Positions 35,101-48,365 of a DNA stretch of 64,000 nucleotides are shown in pieces. The notes beneath the pieces were generated by a model. That model was not told where the DNA came from. It made no database searches and was given only the letters and a program-made list of their open reading frames with translations. Made by a program: the position numbers and the translations under genes. Origin of the DNA: Lindgomyces ingoldianus (lineage: Eukaryota > Ascomycota > Dothideomycetes > Pleosporales > Lindgomycetaceae); NCBI RefSeq assembly GCF_010093535.1, contig NW_022985221.1:62001-126000 (forward strand). Reading direction: 5' to 3'. Position 1 is the stretch's first letter. Every line of letters begins with the position of its first letter.

Positions 35101-38100
35101 AGCATCTCCAAAGGGGTTCTGATGTAAGCATAAGCAGCCACAAGGACGACTTCTGGCCCACACCCACGGGCGTTCTAGAAGCCACAAGTAAGCATATCTA
35201 ACATCTGGTTCGGAACGGTCCTTCGCGCGAAGGAAGACAACGGGCAAAGTCTGATCCTGGCCCTGGCTGAGCTCAGGACTATGTGGCGAAGACCGGCTAG
35301 GGAGTGTCAGTATTGCGGCGTTGGGGTTTGAACTTGAGTGTTAGGATGGGATGAAGGAGTTGGTAGGAAGAAAGCTTCATCCTGGAGGACGGTGATTGAG
35401 TGTAATCGAGGAGGAGGCGTGGCGGCGGTGGTGGTGGTGGTGGTGGTGTGTTCCATGGTTGGGGATTGATTGAGTTGGCGTTTGTGTAGCTATCCTATTG
35501 TGAGTCCGGAATCTTAGTTCGAGCTTCATTACCATGCGGTAGGCGTGTCTAGGCTCGAGCAGTGATAGGGAGATCGTTGGGTCAGTCATGGTCTTTTTCC
35601 TCGGCATCGATTGCACCAGGAAATCGTAGGGATGGAAGGGGTGAATGTCACCGCACGTGCTTCGACCAAGCTTACGGAATGGATGTCAGTCTGCGATATT
35701 TGAGCCAAGATCATGTTAACGTACAGTGATTTGAGATTAAAAATAAGAAGTCGCTCGGATGATACATGGAACTTACGCTGCGGGCAAAAGGTCTGCGCCA
35801 CACCATGTGCCACGTACTAGCGTCACTAATCAAAATAAAAGCATTCAACTGTACAGATTTGCGTTCTAAGAACGCGTGAGTGACAGCTTGCGCTAATCTG
35901 ACGACTCCCACGCTGTTGTTGCTTTTAACGGCTGTGGCGATTCGGGCAATCCTCGTTTCTGAGACTTCTCTTTCTTCGACGCATCTGCCGAAAGAAGGAA
36001 TTATGGAGGACTCAGCCGCGGACGTCTTTTCCAACAATCAAACACCCATGCGGAAGATTGGGTTAAAACTGTTGATGAGCCCGGTGATGAATGCCGGCCT
36101 GCGGGATGTGGCTGCGCATTCAGGCCGAGAACCTGGGACTCAGCTCAGAAGGATGCGTTTGGATGCGCACAGAACAGCCGGCATGGCTTCTGGAAGGGGT
36201 AGGAGCCAATTCATCCAGCAGTGACGCAACAATGCTAGTTTTGCCGTGCTCTTGTTGGCTTCTTCCGTACGACTTCAGACCTGTTCTGCGACCCCTGGGT
36301 CAATGGTTTGCAAATCTGGTTCGAGGAATGAAAGCGACGGCTGTTGCACGAGAAAAGAGGCCGAGAGGCTAAATTGAACTCGCCGTTCACATGACCACGA
36401 ACGCATTTGGCAGTGCAAACACCTAGATAGGAAACAATCTATGAAAGATAGATGAAGTGGTGTGCTGGTTTTCTCTTTTCGACTATGACTTGCAGACGTT
36501 GTTGCCATGCAACTTGACCCAGGGTTTGATGGATTGTGTTAATAAGACTGCCGGTTGCTATTTGGATTATACGATGACAAGACTCGTATCGTTTCCTCTT
36601 GGAGCTCTCGAGTGCGACGCGGTTGCTGGGTGATTTATGTTTGAAAATTTTCGTTTCTAAGAGGAGTTATTGGTCGATTGATGTTGTCACTGCAGACAAA
36701 TCTACTGCCTGAATACAATCAGAGATGGGAGACGATCTGGTAACACCGGAGACACACTCCGGCCATTTACCCCCGCTGTTTTGTGTTGTGATGGATACCG
36801 CAGTCTGTCTGTCAGGCTGTCCTCACTGGCTGTCCGTATCACGGCGCTTGAGGTCAGGGCGGGATGTTTGGTTGACGGGTTGCACCATTCAGGCCGTTGC
36901 CAGTCAGCATTCTTGCATCATGCTGCACCGCTTCCGGAACGACGATCCAGGGCGGAAACGGCGAAAAGCTGAAGAATGGTTTCAGGGCTGAGGCAAAGGA
37001 TGAGGCGATCCTGTCGGTCCTCACGGCGGAATACAAAGTGTGGCACTCAATCTATTTTGATGAGGTGTTACGAGGGTTGTGAACACGAGAGAAGAGTTCT
37101 GGAAGATGAAAGGAGTGGTGCTAAGGCCTTCTGACCCTTAGTGCCCAACGTCTTGCCTATTAGAAAGCGACGTAGCAGAGATGGTCGCGTTGACTCTTGG
37201 TCGAGCAGATTGTCTTGTGAGGATGATCTTGTTTGAATGTCATCTACGGGGATGAAGAGAGCAAGGAGATGAATGGGATGATTACGTGCGCCACCTAGGC
37301 TGTGGCGGTCGGACAAAGCCCCCCACCACAGTTGCCAATCAAACTCTCCGTACCGACCCGTGAAGCAGTGAAGTTAAAAATGACTTTAACAGTTTGATCG
37401 AGGAAGCTCTAGCACATCCAATAGCGTGATCACCTGGCTCGAACATGTGTGGGCTGCTCGTCTTTGACGGTCTTTACCAAGGATAGCTGTGCCTAGGCTA
37501 CTCAGGGCAGCGAGAGGCTGGCCTAGCATTGCTATTTTGTGGCTTGGTCCTCGGAGCAGTCCCCTCGGACTCTCCTCAGCCCGACATCCATGGGCCGATG
37601 AATATGGTGACGATAAGATGCGAACCAGCGGGTTGGATGTTGGAAAGTTAGATGCCCGTCGATGGATGCGATCCTGCTGATGACGGCATCATCATCGGCA
37701 GCCGTCGATGGCGAGCTCAGGCTGCCAGGCACCCAAGAATTTGAATTGCTGGCATGGGTCCTGTCACAACAAGTGCTCCCGTGAATTCCGCGTGGGCTAG
37801 CAAGCAGCCTCGAGAGCAAAACCATGCCAGCGGAGTCGCGAGGGAGCCCTCGCTGCCAATTACCTCTATGAGTACGCCCGACAGGCCAATAAGGTTGCAT
37901 ATTGCTCAGGAACATGGTCCAAAACAGGGTAGAGCCCAAGGAGCGGCGCGATAGCAAGGTTGGCCGGCCTCATCCCCGACGGTCGAGCGACGACGGTGCA
38001 AGGGAAAAGGGGGTATCAACAAGCCGATGTCACAACGTGGCCGCCCAGCAGCTTGTCCCCGCCCTCCACCGAGAGTCCTACGATCAAAGCAGGCCTGGAA

Positions 38101-39879
38101 ATCGCTGCTCTTCCCCATGCTCTTCCCCAGGACACGACAACGCGCAGTCGACGACGCGCTCGCGAGGCAAACCGCACTTGTCTGTCGCGACGTTGCTTAG
38201 GGTAAGTGCCCGACCGCTGCATGAGGCTGGTGAATTAGTCGTCGCGGTACATAAGACTTGTGCATGCTTCTTCTGCCCTCAGCATGCACTGTCATCGCGA
38301 CTAAGGGGGGGGATAATTTTGGAATTGCATCAGTGCATAACGCATCACGTGTTGGTGCATAACAGACCCTGGCGTCGCGACCTGATGCAGTGCGTGAAAA
38401 GAGAAAAATGTTTCAATAAAAGCAGAAAAGGGGCGGGCCGGCCAATGGACGCAGCGCATTTTGGCTCCCGGCACGTTTTGGGTGTTGTGTTACGCTAGGG
38501 CCTGAGGTGAAGCCGTGACGGATCCAGCCGAGCGCTGGCCCTGCTTCCTTTTCACACGCCCCGAGCCATCGACATCGCGAGAGTCAGCCCCCGTTGTGCC
38601 CTGTCCTGCTCATTTCACGACCCCCCAACGAGCTGGTGCTGTGCTCGGCGTTTTCGCTGTGCAGCGTGTGCCCGCCCGTCGTCAACTCTATTCACTCTTC
38701 ACGCCGAGTGCCCCGCCACATTCACACCTGGCCTCTCTCACAAAACTGCACTCCGCCCGCCATGGCCGTCGCGCGCATTGATGATTCGTGACAAGCTCCA
38801 AAACCACTCTGCTGCTTTTGCTTTCACCGCTGGATTCTCTGCCTCAGGACTCGCTGCGTGCTGTTTCGCTCGTTTGCTGTCGCGCGTCTGACGGCCCCGT
38901 TCATCTATCTGGTTTGCGAGCCACGCTCTGCCAACACAGCAACGCCTCGACCGCCTACTTGCTCTCCTTTCACCACGGCAACAGACCATCCTCCGGCCCT
39001 CTGCCCGGCCTTTCCAGTTTGAGTGCTTCGGATCTTCATTATTACGCTTCCCCAGCGCCTCTCGTACTCTCTCCCCTTTCCACCCTAATTATTCAAACGG
39101 CCTGGGCTTATCCGAAATTGGCGGAAACGATTCATGCTGAAGCCCACAACTGTTCCTCTGTCCATCCTCACGAAACCTTCCATCAATCGCAGCACTTCTT
39201 TTGGAACCGGCTCGCCTGCTTGACTGGTGATCACAAAGGCCCGACAATTCGCTCAATCACGGCCGGCGCTCTCGTTTTGACCGCCTTCTCACGCCGTGTC
39301 CAAGCAAATCACCTGAATTGGAATTGTCCCAACCTCCTTTCCCTTTGATATCCACTTTCCTCTGCCCCCGGACGCACTGTCCTCGGTCAATTATCCTGAT
39401 TATCAAGCCACTCGAGCTATGGTCACGAAGTTATTCCTTTTCCTCACCAACTAGAAGGAACCCAATCCACGGAGGTCTACCCGCCTACCGTGGTCCTGGA
39501 CCTGTCTCCACAAGCCCTTTCCAACCGTCACCCTCATTTCTTTCTTCTTCCCGCAGCTGCATCGACCCGGACCCTTACCTACTCCTATCGATCCTCAAAC
39601 CCGTCGATAGGCACTGAACCCCCTCTTCTGCCCACGCCAACTCGAAATCCCCGCGGCAAACCAAACCTGTACCATCAACCTTCCACTATCAGGTTATTAG
39701 CATTGAAATGAGCCAGAGCGAACTATAATCGTCAAGATCCAACCGCCCGAGGATCTGCAATAGTGAGCCCTCTTATCGACTGTAAACAGGACGACTTCTC
39801 ATCATTGATACAGTCCTCACCAGTCACCGAATTGTCCTCAAGCAAGCTTTTGTGAACAATTTCGGGAAGACCTCTCATC
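32107..39879. other. 7.8-kb gene-poor region upstream of the Ime2-type kinase
   Basis: No convincing gene. Minus-strand frames at 32479-32733 (ATG, 84 codons) and 32132-32335 look faintly protein-like but could not be joined into a sensible model. Most longer frames (37902-38498, 38788-39348) open only with GTG or TTG. A C12 homopolymer lies at 33895-33906 and a GGT microsatellite at about 35420-35449. From about 38.6 kb to 39.88 kb the plus strand is pyrimidine-rich and likely holds the promoter and a long 5' leader of the kinase gene. Confidence 0.5.
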
Positions 39880-42365
39880 ATGTATCCACCAGAACTACAG
39901 AACCAGCACAATGGCTGGTCTTCTCTGGAGGAGAAGTACGAGGTAATGAAGGAGATTGGCGACGGTAGCTTTGGCAGCGTCGCGCTCGCACGCGTGAGAA
40001 CAGCCGGTGCGCACATCGCACGGCGAGGGACACTGGTACGACCCAACTGGAAGACTTTTCAATACGAGAAAACAATTCTAACGCGTCACAGGTCGCGATT
40101 AAGACGATGAAGAAGACTTTCGACTCGTTCTCAAGCTGTTTGGAGTTGCGTGAAGTCATTTTTCTTCGGTCACTTCCTCCGCATCCCCACCTCGTTCCTG
40201 CCCTTGATATCTTCCTGGACCCTTACAGCAGGCGACTCCACATTGCGATGGAATTTATGGACGGAAATCTTTACCAACTAATGAAGGCGCGCGATCACAA
40301 GGCCATGGATGCTCATAGCGTGAAGAGCATCCTCTTCCAGATCATCTCTGGACTAGAACACATCCACCAACGCGAATTCTTTCACCGCGACATCAAGCCT
40401 GAAAACATTCTTGTGTCGACATCACAACAAAACGACTCATCACACCCCTTCCGAAGGTACTCTGCCTTGATGACTCCCCCATCGACTCCACCAGTTTACA
40501 CGATCAAGATTGCCGATTTTGGTTTGGCGAGGGAGACACACTCAAAACTACCCTATACAACGTATGTCTCGACTAGATGGTACCGCGCTCCCGAAGTGCT
40601 GCTTCGCGCGGGTGAGTACTCGGCTCCCGTGGACATGTGGGCGGTAGGAGCGATGGCAGTGGAAATTGCAACCTTGAAACCCCTCTTCCCCGGTGGAAAT
40701 GAGGTAGATCAAGTATGGAGGGTTTGTGAAATCATGGGAAGCCCAGGGAGTTGGGTAAACAAGTATGGTAACCGAGTGGGTGGTGGTGAATGGAAGGATG
40801 GAGTAAGGCTAGCTCAGAAGCTAGGCTTCTCCTTCCCAAAGGTATTTACCCTTGTAATCGCCTCAAGGCAACTTCACTAATGCGTCTCACAGATGGCCCC
40901 TCACTCTATGGATACTATACTACAACCGCCACAGTGGCCCGCAAGCTTGGCCAACTTTGTCACATGGTGCCTCATGTGGGATCCTCGTAACAGGCCCACA
41001 TCAACGCAGGCCTTGGCCCATGACTACTTCCAGGACGCTTTCGATCCTCTACGTCTGAAGTCATCGTCCTCACGGCTTTTAGGTCGCAAGCAGTCTGACA
41101 TATCTGGAAAAGACTCACCCGATGTCTCGCCAAGCCTGACTTCAAAAACTTCATCGTGGTTCCGCAGGTCGTTGGTGGCACGAGAAAGTGCACCCGCTGT
41201 TCCCCAACACAGTCCTGCACGACCACTCTCGCCTCGACCTTCGCCTGCGCCCTCGAACTCTGTTGACGCAGTGCCTTCAATTAAGAATCGCCCAAACGCA
41301 ACTAAGCGAGCTACGTGGACGAACGGCGTCCCAACCAATGGAGCGCCGATTCCCATTTTGCCGTCCATTAGACCAGTTTCTCCGCTGTCAGATGCAGTGA
41401 CTGCGCAAGCAAGCGTGCGTCCTGCGGAGAGCGATGAAAAGGCGGCAAAGAAGATTGGTCGCCAATTATCTGTCGCTTCCCACGGTAACCACTATGCGGA
41501 CATTCATCGCCAAGAAGCGGAGAGGGCATTGAATGGCCAATCCGGGCTTGCCTCACCATCTAGTGGGCACAAGGAGAGTTTCTTTTCTCACCTGAGAAAG
41601 CGAGCTCGCCGTCTGTCTGGCAGATATCAGACCCCAATGTCACCGAATTCGGACGATATCGAAGCTAATGCAGGGTGTGCTCCTTGGGCAACTAGCAACA
41701 GACATTCGATGATAATGGACCAGCCTCCGCTTCCACCTGCGCCGTCCACCAATTCGGACTTCTCGGAGCTGGACAAAGCTTTGCAACACGTCAGGTGTAG
41801 TCTCGAAGGTGCCTCATATCCGAGCAATGCTACGAAAAAGTCTGGTGCCGCAACCAATCCAATGCTCAAGCGGCACCATTCATTACCCCACGGGCAGGAA
41901 TCTCGGTCGTCCGAGAACAACGGTGTTCAAGGTAGCGGTCCGATTTCCAGTAGGACGAGGCGAGCACTCCAAAACAAGTCCAACCCCTCAAACCGATATG
42001 AAACTCCGAATGAGGAGGAAGAGCTTCTGAGCGAAGTACTTGCGTCAACCCACAAGGCAGCCAAGAAACTTGACAGGCAGCATCAGGCCGGTGCAGATTC
42101 ATACCAGAAGCAGCCTCCCCGACAGTCCCAGGCTGATATGAGTGCCGCAGCATCATATCTGACCCCCTCTCCTTCGGCGAACCGCAATGGGGTCAATTTC
42201 GGGCAGAACGAGTATATTACGCCAACTAAGCCGTTGGTGATCTCGAAGTCCCGAACGACACATGAAGATGGCCCATCAAAGTGGCCTACACCTCCGTACG
42301 ACGACAATGACTGGGCGTCGAGCGTAGCAGCCAGCCTCATAGCAACACAGTCCCTCTATCGGTGA
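39880..42365 (+). CDS. imeB: Ime2/MAK/ICK-type serine/threonine kinase
   Basis: Three exons, 39880-40035, 40092-40841 and 40893-42365, give 792 residues. The introns are 56 and 51 bases, both phase 0. The N-terminal kinase domain (20-350) has IGDGSFGSV (26-34), VAIK (K56), HRDIKPEN (D152), IADFGLA and an activation loop TTY (208-210) followed by VSTRWYRAPE. That TxY-VSTRWYR loop, together with PGGNEVDQ and ICEIMGSP-like wording, is the signature of the RCK group (yeast Ime2, animal MAK/ICK). A short insertion lies between HRDIKPEN and DFG. The remaining 440 residues are Ser/Pro/Lys-rich and probably disordered. Yeast Ime2 drives meiosis; the Aspergillus orthologue ImeB affects sexual development and light response. 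Such a role here is inferred. The upstream gene-free region is very long, fitting a developmentally regulated gene. Confidence 0.92.
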
Positions 42366-44269
42366 TGACAAGTCACATATTAGATCTCTCTTAGCATTCA
42401 CTACGTTTTCAGAATATATAATATCTATAATCCGGATTCCACCCGCGGCTTTCATATCTCCCTACCGTCTATCGTCGAATACAGTCCTAAGCTCGCGCCA
42501 CCACCACGTTCACGGTTGACGAAGCGCACGAGCTTTGAGCCTCCCCGTCAGGAACGGCACACGAGTCGAGGCAGGGAAATCCACGCACGGTGGTACAAAA
42601 GTAAGAGGATAGCGCATTACTGATGGTGTTTTTGGCGTTGATAACAACGTGGACAATCGTTTTCTCCTCTGCTACATAGCAACACATTCGCTCGACCATT
42701 TTCCTTGCATAGTTTTCTTACCAAATATCGGCGGCATTTTCATTTGATCAGCGGTTGGGGGAATCTGTCGGATATATCAGGCATGGGATCGCTGTGTGCA
42801 TACCCCTTCTCCCCTTTGCTCTTCTATTCGCCCTCGCCCTTATATCAGCCGTGGATGGATTTTGGGGCGTCTCCGCACTAAATTTTCCAAAGCTTTATTT
42901 AAGAGGCACATCATTTTGTAAGAGATACCTCACTAGACCGTTTTACTTCATTTCGCCTTCTAGCTTCTCCACGCACAATACCCCACAATCATATGAGCAA
43001 CTCGGCTCTTCTACTAGTTACTATCTTGTTGGGTTCCGGAAGTGGGTTTCGTTGATTTTGGACAAGCCTTGTGTGGGTGGATGCAAGGATAATTTCTGTA
43101 GCGCGCGATGAAAGATTTTCCTCACATCCAGTTTCTTCCACTACATCCACACCGCCACATTCAACATGGCTTCTCCTTGCTTTGTCTTGTGTTGTACCCC
43201 GTCCAGATCACATAGATAGGCGCTTTCTTTTCTCGTCTTACGCCCTCCAATCGCTGGCGTCCTCTTTTCCTTGCTTCTTTTCTTCACCCGAGCTCGTGCC
43301 CATACAAGGCGCAGTAAGGCATTGTACCCCTGTGTTGTAATTCTATAATAGCTCTAAGAGTCTCCTTTGGATTGCCCAGGATGGCATGTTGTAGTCGCAG
43401 TCTCGCCCTCGGGCTTGTTCTTTGTTATTTGTACTCTTCATTCTAGCTAGGTTGCTACCTTGGATGCGTGGTGTGGCGTCGTCTTCAGGATTGAGGGTTT
43501 AACTTTGGCTTGGAGGAAGTTTTGATACCACTTGCTTGAATTGCTGGCTGGCTGGACCGGACAAGAGAACAAATTGTCCTGTGTAGCGAGCGTTTTCTCT
43601 CCTGTCTCTCGTACAGAGCCGTAGTATTTTCTTTGTTTGGAAATTATCCTGCTGGACTGGCTGGCTGATGAGATCAGAGATAAGCGGAAGAATGTAAAAT
43701 CGATACCATACTTATTCCTCTCCTTGGATGGGACGGCTGAGAAGTCAAATATACGTGAGGTGATACTTAATTCGTCTTCCAGGCATCCCCCAGCAGGTGT
43801 CAAAAACCAAAGGTATTGTGTGTGAGTAAGCAGACGGCCCGTACCTTAGGCGGCTGTAGGGCGCGCGTGGATTCTGGGACCGGAGAGCGACCGACGGAGG
43901 GGTCTGATGAGTTTAGGGGATTGCGGGTCGGTTTGCTTGTTCCCGTTTTGGGAGAGGTGGCATATTCACGTGCAAGTGGGGGGGACATCAATAGTATATC
44001 AAGCGAGAGACATAGGGTTGGAAGTATGGTAATTGGAACGCGATGTTGAGGTTTGAGAGGATGTGTGGGAGAAGGGGAGTTATTGTTGAAGGGAGGGGCG
44101 GGAGTGATGAATATGTTTGCTATCCATCGCTCATCATTGTATGCTTCCAATTCCAATCCAAGTCTAGGACCCATTCCACGCACCCACTTCCCGCGAATGC
44201 TACCTGTATCTCCTCCCATCTATTTTTTGAACGCCATTCAATGCTTCCGATACTCACGTCGTGTCTAAT
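42366..44269. other. Intergenic region between convergent imeB and NAR1
   Basis: Convergent 3' ends. Open frames at 42755-43111 (+) and 43447-43803 (-) open with TTG and have no domains. The 139-codon ATG frame 43800-44219 (-) starts only 51 bases past the NAR1 stop on the same strand and is probably NAR1 3' UTR. Confidence 0.55.
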
Positions 44270-46216
44270 TTACCATCCCCCACCAAGACTACTAGCTAGA
44301 CCAGCAACTCTCTCCACATCGCTCTGCTTCTTCTTGCCTACATCACTTTCAACTTTTCGATATGACGTGTAGAGTAGCTTCGGGATCTCTACACCAGTAG
44401 TATCGGACCAGTGTGAGAGCAGGTTCCAGATGTGTGTTCGAGAAATGCCACTTACGACGTCTGCTCCGGGAACAGAAGAACCGTTTGTGGTAGGAGCATC
44501 CACGTCCTTCATCCCCCAGTCTCCATCACGATCCACCTTCTCTTCCTCAGAATCAGAGCCAGAGCCAGAGAAATACGCCTCATCCACCCTCCCCAACCAT
44601 TCTTTCTGCTCCTTCGGCCCCGGTCTCGCCACAACCACGTCTCCATTCACTGCCTTGATCCCCTCTGCTGCTCTTACTTCTTCCACTTCCGTCACCTTGA
44701 CCTGCCCACCTCCGTTTGTACATCCTCCCGGACAAGCCATGACCTCCACATACGCATATTCCTTTACACCTTCCCCCCCAGCCGCGCCATTTGCCCCAGG
44801 CTTCCGACTTCTGCCTACCCTTGCCCCGGGCATTTTGCTAATCTTCGCGGGTTTCAGACGACGCACGAGATTCTGGATGTTGCGGAACCCATAGAAACGG
44901 GCCATTTTGACTATCGTCTCTGAGTTTCGCACGAGCGAGTATTCTACCACGTCGGCGTTTCGGCCACGGGACACAGATATCGAAGACCCGGGGTGCTGGG
45001 CTTGGTATGTTTGGAGGATGTGGTAGAGATAGCCGCCGGAGGAGCCCGCGATGGGGTCTTTGTTCTTCCGGCGCGTGGGGGGGAAGAGGAAGGCGTCGAT
45101 TTTTGGGTCGGGGAAAGGGGTTCGCTGGGAGGAGGGGAGGGGGGTTCGAGGGAGGGAAGAGAATGCGATGTTACGGGCGGCGGCGAGGTGGAGCAGTTCG
45201 CGTGCTGTGATTACGCAGTCGACGTCGCGTACGGGATCCTGTGAAGAGGAATGGTGAGGAAGCCAAGCTGCTGAAGTTAGTTCGCTACGGCTGGCTTCGA
45301 GCTTCTTGTCGAAGCAGGGCATGATGGCGAGATGCCATATTTGGGAAGGAGGGATGTTGTAGCGCTGACTGAGGACCGATTTTATGAGGGTGCCGGTGAG
45401 GGCTTGGGGGGATTTGAGGCGAGAGAGGTGTGGGAGAAGGAACGGGTGTGTCTTTTCGGCGTAGCATATCCAGCCTGGACATGCGGATGTAAGAATTGGC
45501 TTTTTCGGCGTGGTATCAATTGCGCCCTCGGAGCCAGCTGTGAGTGGCGTGCTAGAGGCTTCCGGGGAAAGGGCAGTCACGACTTCATTTGCCGCCGCGA
45601 CCAGACAGGCTTCGCGAACGACGTTGGTGTCAATGACCCACGTGAAGTCGCTGCCGTGAGCGCCGCCATTCTTAAGCCCCAAAGGACCGCTGAGAAGCTG
45701 GGCGATCATGTTTCCAGCTTCAGCTTCCGAGATTGAGAAGACGGCTGCCAGGCTTGCTCGCGTATGGGGCGACACGCTGGCGACAAACAGTTTCCCTTCT
45801 CCGCAGTGGTGACCATTAGCCCCATTGTGTGTCCCATTACAGGCGTGCTTCGTCCCGTTCGTGCCACTGTGTGCCAACCAGGGTGTGTGGAGCGAGCGAT
45901 GCGTATCGAGGGTCGTCAGGACTTCAGTATGCGATTGCAGGGACACAAGCACCGCCTCTGCCGAAGTAACACAACCTGAGCATGCCAGGCAGTCTGTGAG
46001 GGATATCTGTGCAGGCGGAGGAGGTTGCGACGCAGCGACCTTGTCTTCGGTCGTCACTTCGTAGGCATTCTGAACCGTCGTTAGTTTCGCGCCGATGACG
46101 GAGTCGGGGGAGTGTCGCACAGATTTGTCTTCCGGCAGCGTCTCTATAGGCTTTATACATGCAACGCCAGGAGATATGAAGTCGTTCAGGTCATCGGCAG
46201 AGAGAATGGCGCTCAT
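44270..46216 (-). CDS. nar1: Cytosolic Fe-S cluster assembly factor Nar1 (iron-only hydrogenase-like)
   Basis: A single exon of 648 residues starts at ATG 46216. It opens with the Nar1 N-terminus ([23 protein letters not shown]20). A CxxCxxC at C76/C79/C82 completes the ligands of the first 4Fe-4S cluster. The hydrogenase-like core carries the second cluster's cysteines in [18 protein letters not shown] and [13 protein letters not shown]. The C-terminus reads [15 protein letters not shown]...LASSLGGGW, ending in the conserved Trp. Nar1 belongs to the CIA machinery and links cluster assembly on Cfd1-Nbp35 to the targeting complex of Cia1. It is essential in yeast. Fungus-specific insertions rich in Gly and Asn ([14 protein letters not shown], about residues 125-138) and in Ser/Asp before the C-terminus lengthen it beyond the yeast protein. 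It is divergent from the GT25 gene. Confidence 0.95.
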   Translation of the reverse strand: MSAILSADDLNDFISPGVACIKPIETLPEDKSVRHSPDSVIGAKLTTVQNAYEVTTEDKVAASQPPPPAQISLTDCLACSGCVTSAEAVLVSLQSHTEVLTTLDTHRSLHTPWLAHSGTNGTKHACNGTHNGANGHHCGEGKLFVASVSPHTRASLAAVFSISEAEAGNMIAQLLSGPLGLKNGGAHGSDFTWVIDTNVVREACLVAAANEVVTALSPEASSTPLTAGSEGAIDTTPKKPILTSACPGWICYAEKTHPFLLPHLSRLKSPQALTGTLIKSVLSQRYNIPPSQIWHLAIMPCFDKKLEASRSELTSAAWLPHHSSSQDPVRDVDCVITARELLHLAAARNIAFSSLPRTPLPSSQRTPFPDPKIDAFLFPPTRRKNKDPIAGSSGGYLYHILQTYQAQHPGSSISVSRGRNADVVEYSLVRNSETIVKMARFYGFRNIQNLVRRLKPAKISKMPGARVGRSRKPGANGAAGGEGVKEYAYVEVMACPGGCTNGGGQVKVTEVEEVRAAEGIKAVNGDVVVARPGPKEQKEWLGRVDEAYFSGSGSDSEEEKVDRDGDWGMKDVDAPTTNGSSVPGADVVSGISRTHIWNLLSHWSDTTGVEIPKLLYTSYRKVESDVGKKKQSDVERVAGLASSLGGGW

Positions 46217-46699
46217 GGTGAGCTACGACGTGGCACCAAAGCGGGCGCGTCGGGCATCAAAGAAGTAGATGCGGGCTGCCCGCGCCTGTAGGTAACCAAA
46301 TTTGAAGAGGACGCTGGAAGGAAAGCAGATTCTTGGAACAACCAAAGAATAAAAAGAAAACACTTCAGAAAAGAGCGAAAGCGGGAGTGAGGATAAGTTT
46401 TCTTCACTCATTCACGTTTCTCCTATCGATAAGGCCCATAATTGTCATCAATTCCGCGGCATTTCCGATCAGCGCTCACGTGCCCGCCTTAACCCTCGCC
46501 CAGGTCCACTTCAGCCTTGGCGCCCTCTCGCTCATCAATTTATCGCACCCAGCATATTGCGGCTCATTTAGCCTGGTCATCCGAACAACATGGCCTCACT
46601 GCAATCCTCAACCTCAAACATCTCTCTGTCCTCCGCTTCTAACACCCAGATAATGTGCAGTCTCCCACCTCGGATGAGCTGCCATTGTTCTCCTCACAC
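46217..46699. promoter_or_regulatory. Shared divergent promoter of NAR1 and the GT25 gene
   Basis: 483 bases separate the two start codons. The right half is pyrimidine-rich and has a CTAAC followed by CAG at 46640-46660, so a 5' UTR intron ending just before the GT25 coding start is possible. A plus-strand ATG at 46590 opens a different frame. Confidence 0.5.
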
Positions 46700-48365
46700 A
46701 TGCGGAGAATTTCTATTGATCCCCTTGGGATGACATCCCCCAGGAGCGCGACTTTTACGGCCGCAAAGAGGAGAAGGGGACCTTGGTATACTTCGAGACC
46801 GAGACTTTTGGCGACGATCTTTGTGTTTGGCCTTTTGTATTTGTATCTCAATTTTGGCGGGACTCCTGTCTTGATACCAGAGGATTCGTACCAGACGTTG
46901 GCGGATGATTCTTTAAGGGATATTTTGAATTCTACGCTTGGGGTATGTATGCAGAAATTCCGGTTGAAAAGACTTGTACTCCCTTCCACACTTCTGCGTC
47001 ATATTCCTTTATCGCAAAGTCATCGGGTATCATAGGCCCCCCCCCCAAAGACCAAAAGATGAATGTTATTCTTGCTTATAACTCTTTCACTTCGTTGCCT
47101 GCCCCTTTCGTCCCCAGTCTAACATCTCCCAAGTTCCAAAAAATATTGGTGTTAAATCTTCCCTTCCGGACTGACCGCCGCGATGCTATAACACTGGCGG
47201 CCGCAACAAGCAACATCCAGCTTGATTTCGTTGACGGTGTGACCGGAGACAGCATCCGCCAGAGCGCTTACCCTCCTCCTGAAGAAAATATAAAACTACC
47301 AGTAGGGATAAGAGGTAGTTGGCGAACCCACATGAATGCACTGCAAAGGTAGTCCCCCCAAACTTTTTACCAATTACCCTTCTAGGCATGGACTAATGCG
47401 CGAGTAGAGTTGTCGAACAAAATCTTACCACAGCATTGATATTAGAGGACGACGTGGACTGGGACGTGCGAGTCCGTCAAAACATGCAACGATTCGCCCT
47501 AGCATCACGCTTTCTATCAGAAAACAAAGACGTCCTCTCTTCGTCCCCCCAATACCGCCTCGAAAGCCGCCCCAACCCCGAGACGCCAGAAACTGCCTTC
47601 CACATCCTCTCGGAAAATGGCATCACCGAGAAACTCCCCTCATTGCCTCTATCCTCCGCGTACCGAAAACCCCTCCGCTATCCGCGCCCCCATCCAAACG
47701 GCCCAACTTCTCCCTACGGCGACCCAGCAGAATGGGACGTCCTTTGGATTGGTCACTGTGGAGCAGGATTTCCCCGCTACTCGACTTCGTCGAAGAAAAC
47801 GGACGTCACCACTTCCAACGTGCTCCTCACTCTACCAAATGACAAGACAGTCCCGATACCCAAATACCTCAAAGCCCATCCCTTCCAAGGCGACAATGAT
47901 CCACTCGCGGCTGCTTACCCACCCCACACCCGGATCTACCACCGTGCTAGCGGCGGTGAACTCTGCACCGTTGGATACGCCGTCAGCCAGCGGGGCGCAC
48001 GACGCCTCCTTCATCAATTTGGCGTGAAGAACTGGAACGGGATTTTCGACTCCGAGCTCGGGAAGTGGTGTGCAGGGGAAGATTCCGCACCCTCTTCCGC
48101 CAACATTGCTAAAGAGACGAAGTCTCAAACTCCTCTTCTTCATCGATCAGGGAAGGTGAAGGCGAGGGAAAGAGTGTGTCTCGCGAGTCAACCTCCAATT
48201 TTCGCACACCATCATCCAATGGATGGGGAGAGTGATATTGGGGGTTTAGGAGGGGGGTATGCGACTAAGTATGAGACTAAGTATTTGAGGTATAGTGTAA
48301 GGATGAATTTGGAGAGGATCGTGAGGGGGGAGAAGGAGCTTGTGGATCAGTGGCCGGATGAATGA
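46700..48365 (+). CDS. Glycosyltransferase family 25 protein, type II membrane topology
   Basis: Three exons, 46700-46942, 47134-47348 and 47408-48365, give 471 residues. The introns are 191 and 59 bases. ATG 46700 is the first in frame; the frame is open upstream only from a GTG. A basic cytosolic tail (AAKRRRGPW) precedes one membrane segment (LLATIFVFGLLYLYLNF, about 36-52), typical of a Golgi type II enzyme. The catalytic domain begins FQKILVLNLPFRTDRRDA, as in family 25 (LPS glycosyltransferase/procollagen galactosyltransferase fold). It carries the acidic motif ALILEDDVDWD (E166-D172), WDVLWIGHCG and VGYAVSQRGARRLL. The first acceptor is AAG at 47133, chosen because it gives NSTLG-FQKI, the usual junction in fungal homologues. 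The family transfers galactose or related sugars; donor and acceptor are unknown here. Confidence 0.9.

Noticed and set aside
38788..39348. 186-codon plus-strand frame before the Ime2-type kinase
   Set aside because: It opens with GTG, is low-complexity and pyrimidine-derived, and is most likely 5' leader or promoter.
43800..44219. 139-codon ATG frame just below NAR1
   Set aside because: Proline-rich without domain, 51 bases past the NAR1 stop on the same strand; best explained as 3' UTR.
44430..44923. Two overlapping plus-strand frames of 154 and 163 codons
   Set aside because: They are antisense shadows of the NAR1 C-terminal region, whose Cys and GGGW motifs are clearly on the minus strand.
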